From: Polyangiaceae bacterium | GTDB taxonomy: Bacteria > Myxococcota_A > Polyangia > Polyangiales > Polyangiaceae | Direction: 5' to 3' | Length of the DNA stretch: 64,000 nt | Assembly (NCBI GenBank): GCA_020633235.1 | Contig: JACKEA010000001.1 | Span: 1,860,001-1,924,000, forward strand | Shown here: in pieces, positions 1 through 8,842 of the stretch | Layout: each line of letters opens with the position of its first letter | Position numbering within the stretch: position 1 is the first letter of the stretch | Notes under the pieces: generated by a model | The model's database searches: none | What the model was told of the DNA's origin: nothing | What the model saw: only the letters and a program-made list of their open reading frames with translations | Program-made: the position numbers and the translations under genes

Positions 1-1922
1 GCGCCGTCTTTGTCGATGGCGCGCGGTTCACACCCGCGAGTGCAGATGGTGCAGCTCGAGCAGAACGCCCTCCGGTGGGGCCCGGAAATCCTGAAACTGG
101 AGGGCAAAGCCAGCGCAGCGCCGAGCGGGCAGAGGTAACGGCAAAACGGCCGCCACCACACGAAGGAGGCCCCCAGAAGGACTGCCCACCAGGCAAAGAA
201 GAACCACTGACGAGTCCAGGGCAGCACGTAGAACGTGGACTTGAACGGTTCTACCTCCGCCATCTTCTCGCCCAGCTCCGAGGAATACAGGAAGGTACCC
301 AGCAGCGCCGCCAGGACCACGTAGCGGAGGTAGCGGGCCGGCCGGTGCACGCGTTCGGGCAGCTCGAAATTGGGCAGCTTGAGCAGTCGACCCAGCTTGT
401 GGGCGAGCTCCGTCATGGCGCCGTAGGGGCAGACCCAGCCGCAGAATACGCCGCGACCCCAGGCGATGGTGACGACCGCAATGAAGATCCAGCTCACGAA
501 CAAGAGCGGCTCGCTGAGGAACAGGCCCCAGCGCCAGTGTCCAACCGCCGAACCGGCGAGCGTGAGCACTTGAGTCACGGAGGGTTGGGCGCGCAGCCAG
601 ATGCCCAACCCCAGGAAGCTGGTGGTCAGCACGACGAGATGGAGCACCTTGAGTCGCGCCATGTTCGCGGTCAGCCAGCGGCGCCCGGCGAACAACAGCG
701 CAACGAACAGAAGATAGGCGCTCACCAAGCTTGCGGTCAGCCTGTGATTGTCCCAAGCGGCTCGCCAGATCGCCGTGCTCGCGTCGACCTTGTGCTCGCT
801 GACGTACACGCTGGACGGTAGCTGGAAGGTCGCACGGGTCGCCCGGAAGTCCCGGCTGAAGCCGCCTCGGTGGTTGTAGTGGCTGCCCAAGAAGACCAGG
901 TCGAACGGAGCACCGGGGTCCAGCCGGCCCGCGCGCACGATGAAGCCTGCCGACTCCTTGAACTCTGGTGCGCCGTTTGCCGCTACGCCAGACATGTTGA
1001 TGAACTCGTGGTCCGTGAACATCGTGTTGCGCAGGCCCTGATCCACGCGCACACGGTCGAATATGCCACCCCGCACGAAGGCCGAGCCCTTGAAGGAGCT
1101 GGAGCCGTTGCCCAGGATGACGAGCATGTGCTCGCCCTCCTTCAGTTGGCTCACGCGATAGGCGTACTCCCGATCACCTAGCAGCGCCCGCCCCACCTGC
1201 GGAGCATCGGCAATGGTGAACCACAGATCGATGAAGGTGCCGTCCGCTTCCAGCCCCATGTCGCGCTCACTGACGGTGAGGCGGCCGAACACACCCTTGC
1301 TCGTCATCTCCGCCCAGGTCCAGGGGCGGTCCTCTTTCACGAAGTGTCCGGGGAAGAGCTCGTCAAGCTTGACCACTCCAACTTCGGACCCCAGGGTGCG
1401 CGCCGTGTCGAGGATGGTGCGATTTTCTGCAAGGACGGTGACCGTCGCGCCGCTGATCATGTCGACGGTCACGGCGTCGGGCTCCCGGGACGAACCGACG
1501 ACGATCTTCTGCGTGGCGGACTTGCCGGCGTAGAACCCGACGAACTCGTGCAGCTTTCGTTCGGGAATGCCGACCAACAGGATCGGCTCGCTGTGCGCGA
1601 TGACCTTGGCCCCACTGATGACGCCCTGGGGCGTCAGTCCCACGAGGGTGACGAGGGGCTTGCCGGAGTAGCCCTTGATGTCCACCACGTCCGTGGAGAG
1701 CACGACCCAACCCACCTCCTTGCCCGCCGCGTCGACGCCCCGCCGGTACCGAGCCCCCTTGACCACGTCGAAGCGCACCGCGCCAGGCAGCACGCCCTTG
1801 CAGTCCAGCTTGCTGCAGTCCAGCTCGATATTGCCGGTAGTTTCTGCGGCGGCTCGCGCGGGCAGCAGGGCACACAGCACCGCTGCGAGCACGAACAACG
1901 TGCTCCAGACGCCTCGGTTCAT
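1..1922 (-). CDS. nosR: NosR, FMN/Fe-S membrane protein of N2O reduction (C-terminus beyond left edge)
   Basis: NosR-family proteins are thought to pass electrons from the membrane to nitrous oxide reductase and are needed for nosZ expression or activity. The frame is open for 640 codons to the window edge. The ATG follows a GGGAAGA ribosome site. Residues 1-26 look like a Sec signal peptide. Residues 157-162 read SGATVT, the flavinylation motif in which Thr162 would carry covalent FMN. After a periplasmic domain come several membrane segments, then two CxxxCP motifs (FCGWVCP near 490, CRYLCP near 597). The first ferredoxin-type cysteines (CSSCTICTRGC) lie near 620-630, and the rest of the 4Fe-4S domain is off the edge. 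It lies 50 bases downstream of nosZ on the same strand, so co-transcription is likely. Confidence 0.93.
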   Translation of the reverse strand, partial: MNRGVWSTLFVLAAVLCALLPARAAAETTGNIELDCSKLDCKGVLPGAVRFDVVKGARYRRGVDAAGKEVGWVVLSTDVVDIKGYSGKPLVTLVGLTPQGVISGAKVIAHSEPILLVGIPERKLHEFVGFYAGKSATQKIVVGSSREPDAVTVDMISGATVTVLAENRTILDTARTLGSEVGVVKLDELFPGHFVKEDRPWTWAEMTSKGVFGRLTVSERDMGLEADGTFIDLWFTIADAPQVGRALLGDREYAYRVSQLKEGEHMLVILGNGSSSFKGSAFVRGGIFDRVRVDQGLRNTMFTDHEFINMSGVAANGAPEFKESAGFIVRAGRLDPGAPFDLVFLGSHYNHRGGFSRDFRATRATFQLPSSVYVSEHKVDASTAIWRAAWDNHRLTASLVSAYLLFVALLFAGRRWLTANMARLKVLHLVVLTTSFLGLGIWLRAQPSVTQVLTLAGSAVGHWRWGLFLSEPLLFVSWIFIAVVTIAWGRGVFCGWVCPYGAMTELAHKLGRLLKLPNFELPERVHRPARYLRYVVLAALLGTFLYSSELGEKMAEVEPFKSTFYVLPWTRQWFFFAWWAVLLGASFVWWRPFCRYLCPLGAALALPSSFRISGPHRRAFCSSCTICTRGCEPRAIDKDG

Positions 1923-1972
1923 ATTTCTTCCCGCGCCGGGGCGACAGGAGCCGCCCCGGGCCTCTGAATGCT

Positions 1973-3874
1973 TCAGGCTTCCACGATCATGCGACCGCGC
2001 ATTTCCAAGTGCAGTGCGTGGCAGAACCAGGGGCAGTAGTACCAGTACACACCCGGTTTGTCGGCGGTGAACGTGATGCTGTTCGTGTCCTGGCAGTTCA
2101 CGACCATGATCACGTCGTGCTGCGTCATGCAGAACCCGTGGGAGAGATCTTCCACGTTGTCCTGGTTGGTGACGATCACCTGCACGGTGTCGCCCTTCTT
2201 CACCTTGAACATCTTGGTTCCGAACTTGGGCGCCATGCTCGTCATGTACACACGCACGAGCTTCCCCTTGCGGATGACCTTGTTGTCCTTCTTGAGATCA
2301 ACGCCGTCTTCCTTGGCCCACTCCTCGTACATCTTGAAGCGCGGAGCCTTGCGGGGCTGGATCTTCTGGGGATGGATCAGGTCCCGCTTGACGATGACGC
2401 AGTCGTGCGGTTCGGAGTACGTCGGCCCGTCGTGGGCCAGTCGCATCTTCTCGCCGCTGATGTCGATGAGCTGATCGTTCTCGGGATGGAGCGGACCGAC
2501 GTTCAGGAACCGATCCTTGGAGAACTTGCACAAGGCGACCAGCCACTTGCCATCCGCCTCTTTGGTCTCGCTCATCGACGCATTCGTGTGGCCAACCTGA
2601 TAGTGAACGTCGATTTTCTGGACGATGGGGTCGACCTTTTCACCCTTGAAGGCCTTGATGGCCTTGTCGATGTTCCACTTGGTGATGACCGAATCGATGA
2701 AGATGGATGTGTAGGCGTTGCCCCGACCGTCGAAAGCCGTGTGCAGCGGGCCGAGACCTACTTCGGGCTCCGCGACGACCGCCTCGCGCGGCTTGATCTT
2801 GCCGGCAAAGACGTCGGCGAGCTTGTCCACGTCCACCACCGAGACAGTGGGCGACAGCTTGCCGCTGACCACGGCGTACTTTCCGGTGGGATCCATGTTT
2901 ACCCCGTGCGGGCTCTTGGGTACCGGGATGCGTTGCACGTAGGGGCCGTTGTCCCCACGCGCGTCGATCACGGGGACGTTCGAATCGCCCACTTTGATGC
3001 CCTTGCCGGCCTGCACCGCCTTCTCGATTTCCGCGAGGTTGAAGGCGTACAGATGGTCCTGGTCCTTGGCCATCATGCCTTCCAGGTCCGCTGCACCCTC
3101 GGAGTTGTAGCAAGTCGCGAACGAGTACATGCCCTTGTAGTCGGCAGCGGCGAGGTCCATGTTGCCTTCGACCATCACCTGCCACTTCACCTCCATCGTC
3201 TCGCCGTCGATGGCCGTGTGCATGGCCGCGTAGGTCTTGGTGTCTTCCAGCTCGCCCTTGCCGTCGTCGGGTAGCGGCGTGCGGAACTCGGAATTGCAGA
3301 ACACGAGGCCCGTCTTGTGGCGCTGGGGGAAGATGCCATGGGTACCCTGCGCGTTCGGGATGTCGGTGATGGCATCGACCTCCATCGTCTCGATGTCGAC
3401 CCGGGCTAGGCGAGCATTGGTCTTATCGTTCACGTACACGTAGCGCCCGTCGTAGGTGCCGTCCTTGTAGGAAAGGTGCACGTGGTGGGTGTCACCGCTC
3501 TCCAAGCCCTTCAAGAGCTGCTTGGACCAGTCCGAGCGTCCCCAACCAGTGGCGGAGTCGCGGTTGAATACGGGTATGCGCTTCAGCTCGCGCATGGACG
3601 GCACGCCGAGTATGCGGATCTCGCCGGACTGACCGCCACTCCAGAAGCCGTAGTATTCATCGAGCTGGCCGGGCTTCACTTCGGATTCGAGGTGCCCTTC
3701 GCCAGCCGTGCCGGGTGCGGCGCTCCCGCCAGCGGCAGGAGCGGCCGAGCCGGCCGAGCCGGAGCTGCCTTTGTCGTCGCATCCCGCCAGCGCCGCGGCC
3801 GCCCCAAGCGCGATGCTTGCCGTGAGGAACTTGCGTCGGTTTTGCGCTTCCTGGTCCATCGGGTTCTGTGCCAC
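1973..3874 (-). CDS. nosZ: Nitrous-oxide reductase NosZ (Tat-exported, clade I-like)
   Basis: This copper enzyme reduces N2O to N2 in the periplasm. I place the start at a GTG preceded by AAGGAA seven bases upstream, giving 633 residues; an ATG at 3859 would also work and the frame stays open further upstream. A twin-arginine motif (NRRKFLT, RR at 13-14) is followed by a lipobox-like LAGC (Cys32) and a Gly/Ser/Ala linker, so the protein may be a Tat lipoprotein. His130, His131 and His133 (THHVH) look like CuZ ligands. The C-terminal CuA site has Cys614, Cys618, His622 and Met625. The Tat signal, the adjacent nosR and the overall sequence fit clade I, whereas clade II enzymes use Sec signals. 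It lies between a c-type cytochrome gene and nosR. Confidence 0.97.
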   Translation of the reverse strand: MAQNPMDQEAQNRRKFLTASIALGAAAALAGCDDKGSSGSAGSAAPAAGGSAAPGTAGEGHLESEVKPGQLDEYYGFWSGGQSGEIRILGVPSMRELKRIPVFNRDSATGWGRSDWSKQLLKGLESGDTHHVHLSYKDGTYDGRYVYVNDKTNARLARVDIETMEVDAITDIPNAQGTHGIFPQRHKTGLVFCNSEFRTPLPDDGKGELEDTKTYAAMHTAIDGETMEVKWQVMVEGNMDLAAADYKGMYSFATCYNSEGAADLEGMMAKDQDHLYAFNLAEIEKAVQAGKGIKVGDSNVPVIDARGDNGPYVQRIPVPKSPHGVNMDPTGKYAVVSGKLSPTVSVVDVDKLADVFAGKIKPREAVVAEPEVGLGPLHTAFDGRGNAYTSIFIDSVITKWNIDKAIKAFKGEKVDPIVQKIDVHYQVGHTNASMSETKEADGKWLVALCKFSKDRFLNVGPLHPENDQLIDISGEKMRLAHDGPTYSEPHDCVIVKRDLIHPQKIQPRKAPRFKMYEEWAKEDGVDLKKDNKVIRKGKLVRVYMTSMAPKFGTKMFKVKKGDTVQVIVTNQDNVEDLSHGFCMTQHDVIMVVNCQDTNSITFTADKPGVYWYYCPWFCHALHLEMRGRMIVEA

Positions 3875-3930
3875 TAGTCGCTTCCTTTCCCACGCGCTCG
3901 CGCCCCGCGAGCGTTGCCACTGCCCTCGCA

Positions 3931-4335
3931 CTACTTCTTGAAGCCACGCACGATCTTGATGAGCTCGCTGACCACTTCCGGCTTGCTCTTTAGCTGTGGG
4001 TTGGCCGGCATCACGGGGCTCTTGCCCACCGCGATGCCGCCGCCCATGATCGCCTTTCGGATCTCGTCGTCCTTCACCTGCGCCTGCCAGGCGGCATCCG
4101 TGAAGTTGCGTGGCTTGGGATCCAGCGCCGCAGAGCCCGGCCCATTGCCCTCACCGGACTCGCCGTGGCACACCACGCAGGTCTTCTTGAAGTAGTCCTT
4201 GGCCTCCGCCGCAGGATCTCCTGCCGCGACCGGCGCACTAGTGGCTGACGGAGCCGATGGCGTCGCCTCGCTCGACTTCTTGTCACAACCGAGCAAACAA
4301 AGAGCCATCGCCAGCGAGCAAAGGGGCTTCAACAT
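3931..4335 (-). CDS. c-type cytochrome lipoprotein, probable electron donor to NosZ
   Basis: A small monohaem cytochrome c of 134 residues. It has a lipoprotein signal with LLGC (Cys17), a Ser/Ala/Pro-rich linker, and one haem site CVVCH (Cys53, Cys56, His57). A downstream SPVMP stretch supplies a likely axial methionine. It is the first gene of a minus-strand run cytochrome-nosZ-nosR, with 56 bases to nosZ. By position it probably carries electrons to NosZ, as NosC-type cytochromes do in other nos clusters; that role is inference. The long spacer upstream holds two dyads that may control the whole run. Confidence 0.85.
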   Translation of the reverse strand: MLKPLCSLAMALCLLGCDKKSSEATPSAPSATSAPVAAGDPAAEAKDYFKKTCVVCHGESGEGNGPGSAALDPKPRNFTDAAWQAQVKDDEIRKAIMGGGIAVGKSPVMPANPQLKSKPEVVSELIKIVRGFKK

Positions 4336-4452
4336 CTTGCCTCCCGAGCGGAGCGTGGAGCTCGCGGGACGGTCCCGAGCGAGCTCGAGTCAACGGTGTG
4401 CTCGTTGATCTAGCACGCAGGAGCCCACGAAAAAGTCTGTAATTCCAACCAT

Positions 4453-4466
4453 ATGACGAGTGTCAT
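4453..4466. promoter_or_regulatory. Dyad ATGAC-N4-GTCAT upstream of the nos genes
   Basis: A perfect 5-base inverted repeat with a 4-base spacer, in the AT-rich part of the nos upstream region. The size and spacing suit a dimeric regulator such as a CRP/FNR or Rrf2 protein. The adjacent Fe-S-type Rrf2 gene is an obvious candidate, but nothing in the sequence proves it. Confidence 0.4.
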
Positions 4467-4476
4467 AGCTTCATGG

Positions 4477-4487
4477 ATGAACGTCAT
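4477..4487. promoter_or_regulatory. Second dyad ATGA-N3-TCAT upstream of the nos genes
   Basis: A second short inverted repeat about 23 bases (centre to centre) from the first, sharing the ATGA/TCAT half-sites. Two related dyads roughly two helical turns apart suggest cooperative binding by one regulator. Confidence 0.35.
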
Positions 4488-4781
4488 GCGATAATAAAAA
4501 ATTGTTGCAAGCTCAATAGATATTCGTGTCTACTGAGCGAGCAGCGCGTTCTGACGCGGGTGCGACTCCGCATGGAAGAAGGGTCGGATCGCATCGAGGA
4601 AGTCGCCAACGATTCGTCAATCGTCGTGGTGTCGATCGCGCTCAAAGCGTTCGCGGCTCTTCGTGCCGAAACGCCGTCGTCCGGACGCATCGGCCCGGAA
4701 GTCGATGCTGCAACGTTCGTCGTACACTGAGGTGCCCGCAGACACGAAGGCACGTGCGAACCGGCGCCGAGTGCGAGCCGC

Positions 4782-5258
4782 CTACTTGAACGCTGACGCG
4801 GGGCGCTGAGACGCCGCTGTCATCACGACGTCCGCGAGCGTGGTGCTCTGCGCCCACGCCAACATCGCCGCGTTGAGCTTGGACCACGCCGGGTGGAGAG
4901 GGCATGGGTTTCGTGCATCGCAGCGACCCCAACCGAACGCGCAGCGTTCGCCGGAAGGCTCTTCCCCCACGGCCGCCAGTATGTCGGAAAACGGAATGCC
5001 ATCCGGGTCGCGGGCGAGGGTGAACCCTCCACCGTGGCCCTTCTGCGACGCGAGCAGCCCCGCCTCGACGAGCTTGCGTAAAACCTTGGACAGGTAGTGG
5101 GAGGGAACGTTGATGGCGCTTGCCAAGTCGCTGGAGCGGACGCCCTCGTTGGGGTTCAAGGCGAGATAGACCATGGCCCGGAGCGCGTATTCCGCCGTTT
5201 GGCTCAGGGGCGCCACGCGGTCCGCGGCGGGCAGGGGGAGCGAGTGCTTTGGCCTCAT
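4782..5258 (-). CDS. Rrf2-family Fe-S transcriptional regulator (IscR/NsrR-like)
   Basis: A 158-residue Rrf2 protein. The winged-helix DNA-binding domain occupies about residues 19-85 (SQTAEYALRAMVYLA at its start, SHYLSKVLRKL as recognition helix region). Three cysteines, Cys106, Cys113 and Cys119, are spaced like the Fe-S ligands of IscR and NsrR, so it probably binds an iron-sulphur cluster and senses NO, oxygen or cluster status. The window also holds nosZ and norB, which makes NO sensing attractive. An alternative start is the GTG giving VAPLSQTAEY. It sits directly upstream of the nos regulatory region on the same strand. Confidence 0.88.
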   Translation of the reverse strand: MRPKHSLPLPAADRVAPLSQTAEYALRAMVYLALNPNEGVRSSDLASAINVPSHYLSKVLRKLVEAGLLASQKGHGGGFTLARDPDGIPFSDILAAVGEEPSGERCAFGWGRCDARNPCPLHPAWSKLNAAMLAWAQSTTLADVVMTAASQRPASAFK

Positions 5259-5402
5259 GCGGTATTCTCGATGTCAGACAATAGCGCATGTCGCTCGTAG
5301 ACCAAGCGGCGCTTTCGTCACACCACGTCGCGTACTTTGGCGGGTAGAGATGCAGAGGAGCGTCGGCTGAGCACGCAGCGGGGCGGTGGTACACTCGCGC
5401 GT

Positions 5403-6992
5403 ATGGAGGACCATCGCTCCGAGGCGACGCTCTCGGCGTCTCCGCCGCGGGTGCAGTTCCCGCGCACCTACAACGCCGCGGCGGACTTGCTCGACCGCCA
5501 CGCGGACGGCAGCCGCACTGCGTACGTGGACGAAGCCGGCAGCCACAGCTACGCGGAGCTGTCCGAACGCGCGGCGCGCATTGGCAACGCGCTGGCGCAG
5601 CTCGGTGTGCAGCGCGAACAGCGCGTGGCGCTCCTGATGTTGGACGGCTTCGATTTCCCGGCGGCGTTCTTGGGCGCCATGCGCCTCGGCGCGGTGCCGA
5701 TCCCGCTGAACACGCTGCTGACGCCGAGCGACTACGCTTTCATGCTGGAAGACAGCCGCGCCGTAGCCGTGATCGTGAGCGACGCGCTGCTCCCCAAGCT
5801 GGAGCCGGCGCTGGCGGAGCTTTCGAGGAAGCCGAAAGTCGTGGTTGCCGCCTCGGCACGCGGCGGCGATCGCAAGGAGCATTCGTCGCTGGACGAGCTC
5901 GCGGCAACGGCGGCGCCGGTCCTCGAGCCAGCGAGCACGACGCCGGACGACGTCGCATTCTGGCTCTACTCTTCCGGCTCCACCGGCGCGCCCAAGGGCG
6001 CGGTGCACCTGCACTCGCACTTGGCGTACACGGCCGTGCTCTACGGGCAGGGCGTGCTCGGCATTCGCCCGGACGACGTGGTGTTCTCCGCGGCAAAGCT
6101 GTTCTTTGCCTACGGTCTCGGCAACTCCCTGACGTTCCCGCTCTCGGTCGGCGCCAAGGTGGTGCTCTCTTCCGAGCGGCCCACTCCGGAAGTGGTGGCT
6201 CGCGTGATGCGCGAAGCGAAGCCCACCATCTTCTGCGGTGTGCCGACGCTGTTTGCGTCGCTACTGGCGAGCGATGAGCTCGCCGAGAGCGGCGTATCTC
6301 CCGCGCTGCGGGTGAGCATCTCCGCCGGCGAGGCGCTGCCGCGGCACGTGGGCGAGGCGTGGCGCGAGCGCTTTGGCAGCGACATCTTGGATGGCATCGG
6401 CTCGACGGAGATGCTGCACATCTTCATCTCGAACCGCCACGGGGACGTGCGCTACGGCACCTCCGGCAAGCCGGTGCCGGGTTACGAGCTCAAGCTGGTG
6501 GGGGACGACGGCGAGCCGCCGCTGGCGGGCGAAGAGGGATCGCTGTGGGTGCACGGCCCGAGCGCGGCCGCGCACTACTGGAACAACCGAGGCAAGTCCC
6601 TGGCGACGTTCCACGGGCCCTGGACGCGCACCGGAGATCGCTACATCCGCGACGAAGACGGCTACTACACGTACTCCGGTCGCGCGGATGACATGCTCAA
6701 GGTGGGGGGCATCTGGGTGTCGCCCTTCGAAGTGGAGTCCGCCTTGAGCGCCCACGCTGCCGTGCTGGAATCGGCCGTGGTGGGCCACGCGGACGACGAC
6801 GGCCTCATCAAACCGAAGGCCTACGTGGTGCTGAAGCCGGGGCAGAAGCCGAGCCCGGAGTTGGAAGCGGAGCTCAAGGCGTTCGTGAAAGGTAGCTTGG
6901 CGCACTACAAGTACCCGCGCTGGATCGAGTTCTGCGCGGAGCTGCCGAAGACGGCCACCGGCAAGATCCAGAGGTATCGCCTGCGTGGTTGA
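5403..6992 (+). CDS. Benzoate-CoA ligase family enzyme (aryl-CoA ligase)
   Basis: An adenylate-forming ligase of 529 residues that would join an aromatic acid to CoA using ATP. It shows the phosphate-binding loop SSGSTGAPKG followed by AVHLHSH, the GSTEMLHIF adenine/acyl region, the TGDRY and GRADDMLKVGG hinge motifs, and the terminal TGKIQR with the catalytic lysine. The FFAYGLGNSLTFPLSVGA stretch is typical of benzoate/4-hydroxybenzoate-CoA ligases, although substrate cannot be read with certainty. The ATG at 5403 is chosen because residues upstream of it look non-coding. The next gene overlaps it by 8 bases, so the two are translated together. Confidence 0.87.
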   Translation: MEDHRSEATLSASPPRVQFPRTYNAAADLLDRHADGSRTAYVDEAGSHSYAELSERAARIGNALAQLGVQREQRVALLMLDGFDFPAAFLGAMRLGAVPIPLNTLLTPSDYAFMLEDSRAVAVIVSDALLPKLEPALAELSRKPKVVVAASARGGDRKEHSSLDELAATAAPVLEPASTTPDDVAFWLYSSGSTGAPKGAVHLHSHLAYTAVLYGQGVLGIRPDDVVFSAAKLFFAYGLGNSLTFPLSVGAKVVLSSERPTPEVVARVMREAKPTIFCGVPTLFASLLASDELAESGVSPALRVSISAGEALPRHVGEAWRERFGSDILDGIGSTEMLHIFISNRHGDVRYGTSGKPVPGYELKLVGDDGEPPLAGEEGSLWVHGPSAAAHYWNNRGKSLATFHGPWTRTGDRYIRDEDGYYTYSGRADDMLKVGGIWVSPFEVESALSAHAAVLESAVVGHADDDGLIKPKAYVVLKPGQKPSPELEAELKAFVKGSLAHYKYPRWIEFCAELPKTATGKIQRYRLRG

Positions 6993-7764
6993 GCGCTTGC
7001 GTCTGCGGGCCGACGGTCACGCGCTGGAAGCGATCTGGATCGGGCCACCGCCGGAAGCGGCGCCGACGCTGGTGTTGCTCCACGAAGGGCTCGGCTCCGT
7101 CTCTACTTGGCGCGACTGGCCCCAGGAGCTCGCGGCCGCGTGCGAGTGTGGCGTGCTCGTGTTCAGCCGCTGGGGCTACGGCCGGTCCGAACCGGCGCCG
7201 TACCCGCGCTCGCTGCGCTACATGCACGAAGAAGCGCTCCGCGCGTTGCCGGACGTGCTGGCCGCTGCCGGCGTGGAGCGCGGGATCCTCCTGGGCCACA
7301 GCGACGGCGGCTCCATCGCGCTGATCCACGCCGGCAGCGAGCGGCGCGCCGCGTGCGTGCAAGCTCTGGTGCTGCTCGCGCCGCACGTTTTCGTGGAGGA
7401 CATTTCCGTGCGCTCCATCGCGGAGGCCAAGGTGGCGTACGAGACGGGCGATCTCCGGCTGCGCCTCGCGCGCCACCACGCCGACGTCGATGGCGCCTTC
7501 TATGGCTGGAACCGCGCATGGCTCGATCCGGAATTCCGAAAATGGAACATCGAGGAATACCTGCCGCGCATCGAGCTGCCGGTGCTGGCGATCCAGGGCG
7601 ACCAAGATCCGTACGGCACGCTGGCTCAGATCGACGCCATCGAGCGCGGCGTGCGCGGGCCCTTCTCGCGCGTCGTGCTGCCGGGCGCGGGCCACGCTCC
7701 GCAGCGCGACGCCCGCGCCGACGTCACCCGCGCCATCGCCGCATTCGTGCGGGCGGCGTGTTGA
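6985..7764 (+). CDS. Alpha/beta hydrolase coupled to the aryl-CoA ligase
   Basis: A 259-residue alpha/beta-hydrolase with an HEG oxyanion region (residues about 33-36), the nucleophile elbow GHSDGG, an acid in the DQDPYG stretch and a late histidine in GAGHAPQ. It starts at a GTG that overlaps the ligase stop by 8 bases, which suggests translational coupling. The likely role is hydrolysis of a thioester or ring-cleavage product in the same aromatic-acid route; the substrate is not visible. A complete copy of the dispersed palindrome begins at the base after its stop codon. Confidence 0.8.
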   Translation: MVERLRLRADGHALEAIWIGPPPEAAPTLVLLHEGLGSVSTWRDWPQELAAACECGVLVFSRWGYGRSEPAPYPRSLRYMHEEALRALPDVLAAAGVERGILLGHSDGGSIALIHAGSERRAACVQALVLLAPHVFVEDISVRSIAEAKVAYETGDLRLRLARHHADVDGAFYGWNRAWLDPEFRKWNIEEYLPRIELPVLAIQGDQDPYGTLAQIDAIERGVRGPFSRVVLPGAGHAPQRDARADVTRAIAAFVRAAC

Positions 7765-7836
7765 GAGGTTCCGCGGCGAGCCAACATCCATCGGCAGCTT
7801 TCGAAGTCGGCTGTTTTCGGTCCGGCGCGGAACCTC
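7765..7836. repeat. Dispersed palindrome, complete copy 1 (A-A arms)
   Basis: Long imperfect palindrome whose outer arms GAGGTTCCGCG and CGCGGAACCTC match exactly. The inner parts CCAACA and TGTTTTCGGTCCG are the family core with some decay. It begins immediately after the TGA of the hydrolase. Confidence 0.75.
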
Positions 7837-7892
7837 CCTCCGTGCGTTGACCGAATGTTCACGCCGGGCCTACCCTCTGCTCAGAGAGAGCG

Positions 7893-8822
7893 ATGACGCG
7901 AACGACCATTGCCGTTGCTGTGCTCGCCGTCGTCTTGGTGGCTGGCTGCGGTAGCAGCGACGACACCTCACCGGGCAATTCCTCGGGAGGCTCCGGCGGT
8001 ACGGCCGGAAGCGGTGGCAGTGGTGGCTCCACGGGAGGAGTGGGCGGCGTCGCAGGCAGCGGCGCAAGCGGCGGCGCGGCGGGGGCTTCGGGGAGCGGTG
8101 GCGCGGCTGGCGGAGGCGGGGCAGCAGGGCAGGGTGGCTCCGGCGCCGTGTTGCCCGTGGGTGTGTCCGGGAACTGGACGCTCGCCTTCGACGACGAGTT
8201 CGACGGCTCCAGCCTGGACTCGGCGAAGTGGACCACGATGGACGGCGGTGGCTGGGGAAGCGCGACGTGCAAGACCGCCAACGTCGCAGTGTCGGGCGGC
8301 AACCTCGTGCTGACGCTCGCGTCCTCGAGCTCCGGCGGCTGCGTGTGCACGGGCAGCGCGTGTGCGCCGGCGTTCGGCGGATCGTTCAAGGCGGGCGCCG
8401 AGTCCTACGACCTGCCGGTGGGCGGCTTTGCCGAGGCGCGGGTGAACTTCCCCGGGTCCGGAGAGAAGATCTACAACTGGCCCGCGTGGTGGACCAGCGG
8501 ACCGGGCTGGCCGGCGGCCGGCGAGCACGACATTGCCGAAGGCTGCGGCACGCTCACGGTGAACTACCACTCGCCATCCGGCGCTCATAACTTCGGCACC
8601 ATCCCGGGCACCTGGTCCAACGCGTTCCACGTGTACGGCATGCACCGCATGGCCAGCTCGGTGGACGTCTACTACGACGGTCAGAAGGTGAAGAGTTACC
8701 CGACGGACGACAACGGCAAGCCCCACTCGCTGATCCTGGATCTCACGGAAGGCTGCGGCGGGACGCCCTTGTACGGCGCTGGCTCCGAGGTGCTCATCGA
8801 CTACGTGCGAGCGTGGGAATAG
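7893..8822 (+). CDS. Glycoside hydrolase family 16-like lipoprotein
   Basis: A secreted lipoprotein of 309 residues. The signal peptide ends in VAGC (Cys19), followed by a Gly/Ser/Ala-rich linker to about residue 85, a composition common in myxobacterial lipoproteins. The catalytic domain (about 93-309) is a GH16-type concanavalin fold with GEHDIAE; Glu211, Asp213 and Glu216 match the ExDxxE catalytic signature of laminarinases and related beta-glucanases. It starts FDDEFDGSSLD and ends IDYVRAWE, as family members do. Probable role is cleavage of a beta-glucan or algal/fungal polysaccharide at the cell surface; exact specificity cannot be read. Confidence 0.85.
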   Translation: MTRTTIAVAVLAVVLVAGCGSSDDTSPGNSSGGSGGTAGSGGSGGSTGGVGGVAGSGASGGAAGASGSGGAAGGGGAAGQGGSGAVLPVGVSGNWTLAFDDEFDGSSLDSAKWTTMDGGGWGSATCKTANVAVSGGNLVLTLASSSSGGCVCTGSACAPAFGGSFKAGAESYDLPVGGFAEARVNFPGSGEKIYNWPAWWTSGPGWPAAGEHDIAEGCGTLTVNYHSPSGAHNFGTIPGTWSNAFHVYGMHRMASSVDVYYDGQKVKSYPTDDNGKPHSLILDLTEGCGGTPLYGAGSEVLIDYVRAWE

Positions 8823-8842
8823 CGGCTGGGGAGCCGAGCTGG

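Larger units (their letters stand above)
4336..4781. promoter_or_regulatory. Upstream region of the nos genes, AT-rich with two dyads
   Basis: This 446-base stretch lies between the cytochrome start and the end of the Rrf2 gene. Its middle (about 4440-4515) is much more AT-rich than its surroundings, and it holds the two dyads listed separately. A plus-strand frame from 4473 to 4730 is open, but it has no recognisable domain or ribosome site and I do not call it a gene. The region is the likely promoter for cytochrome-nosZ-nosR. Confidence 0.5.

Noticed and set aside
3875..3931. Longer NosZ reading up to 3931
   Set aside because: The extra residues (Arg/Trp-rich) precede the Tat signal and would spoil it. 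The GTG at 3874 has a good ribosome site.
4473..4730. 85-residue plus-strand frame in the nos upstream region
   Set aside because: No ribosome site, motif or neighbour supports it. It overlaps the probable operator area.
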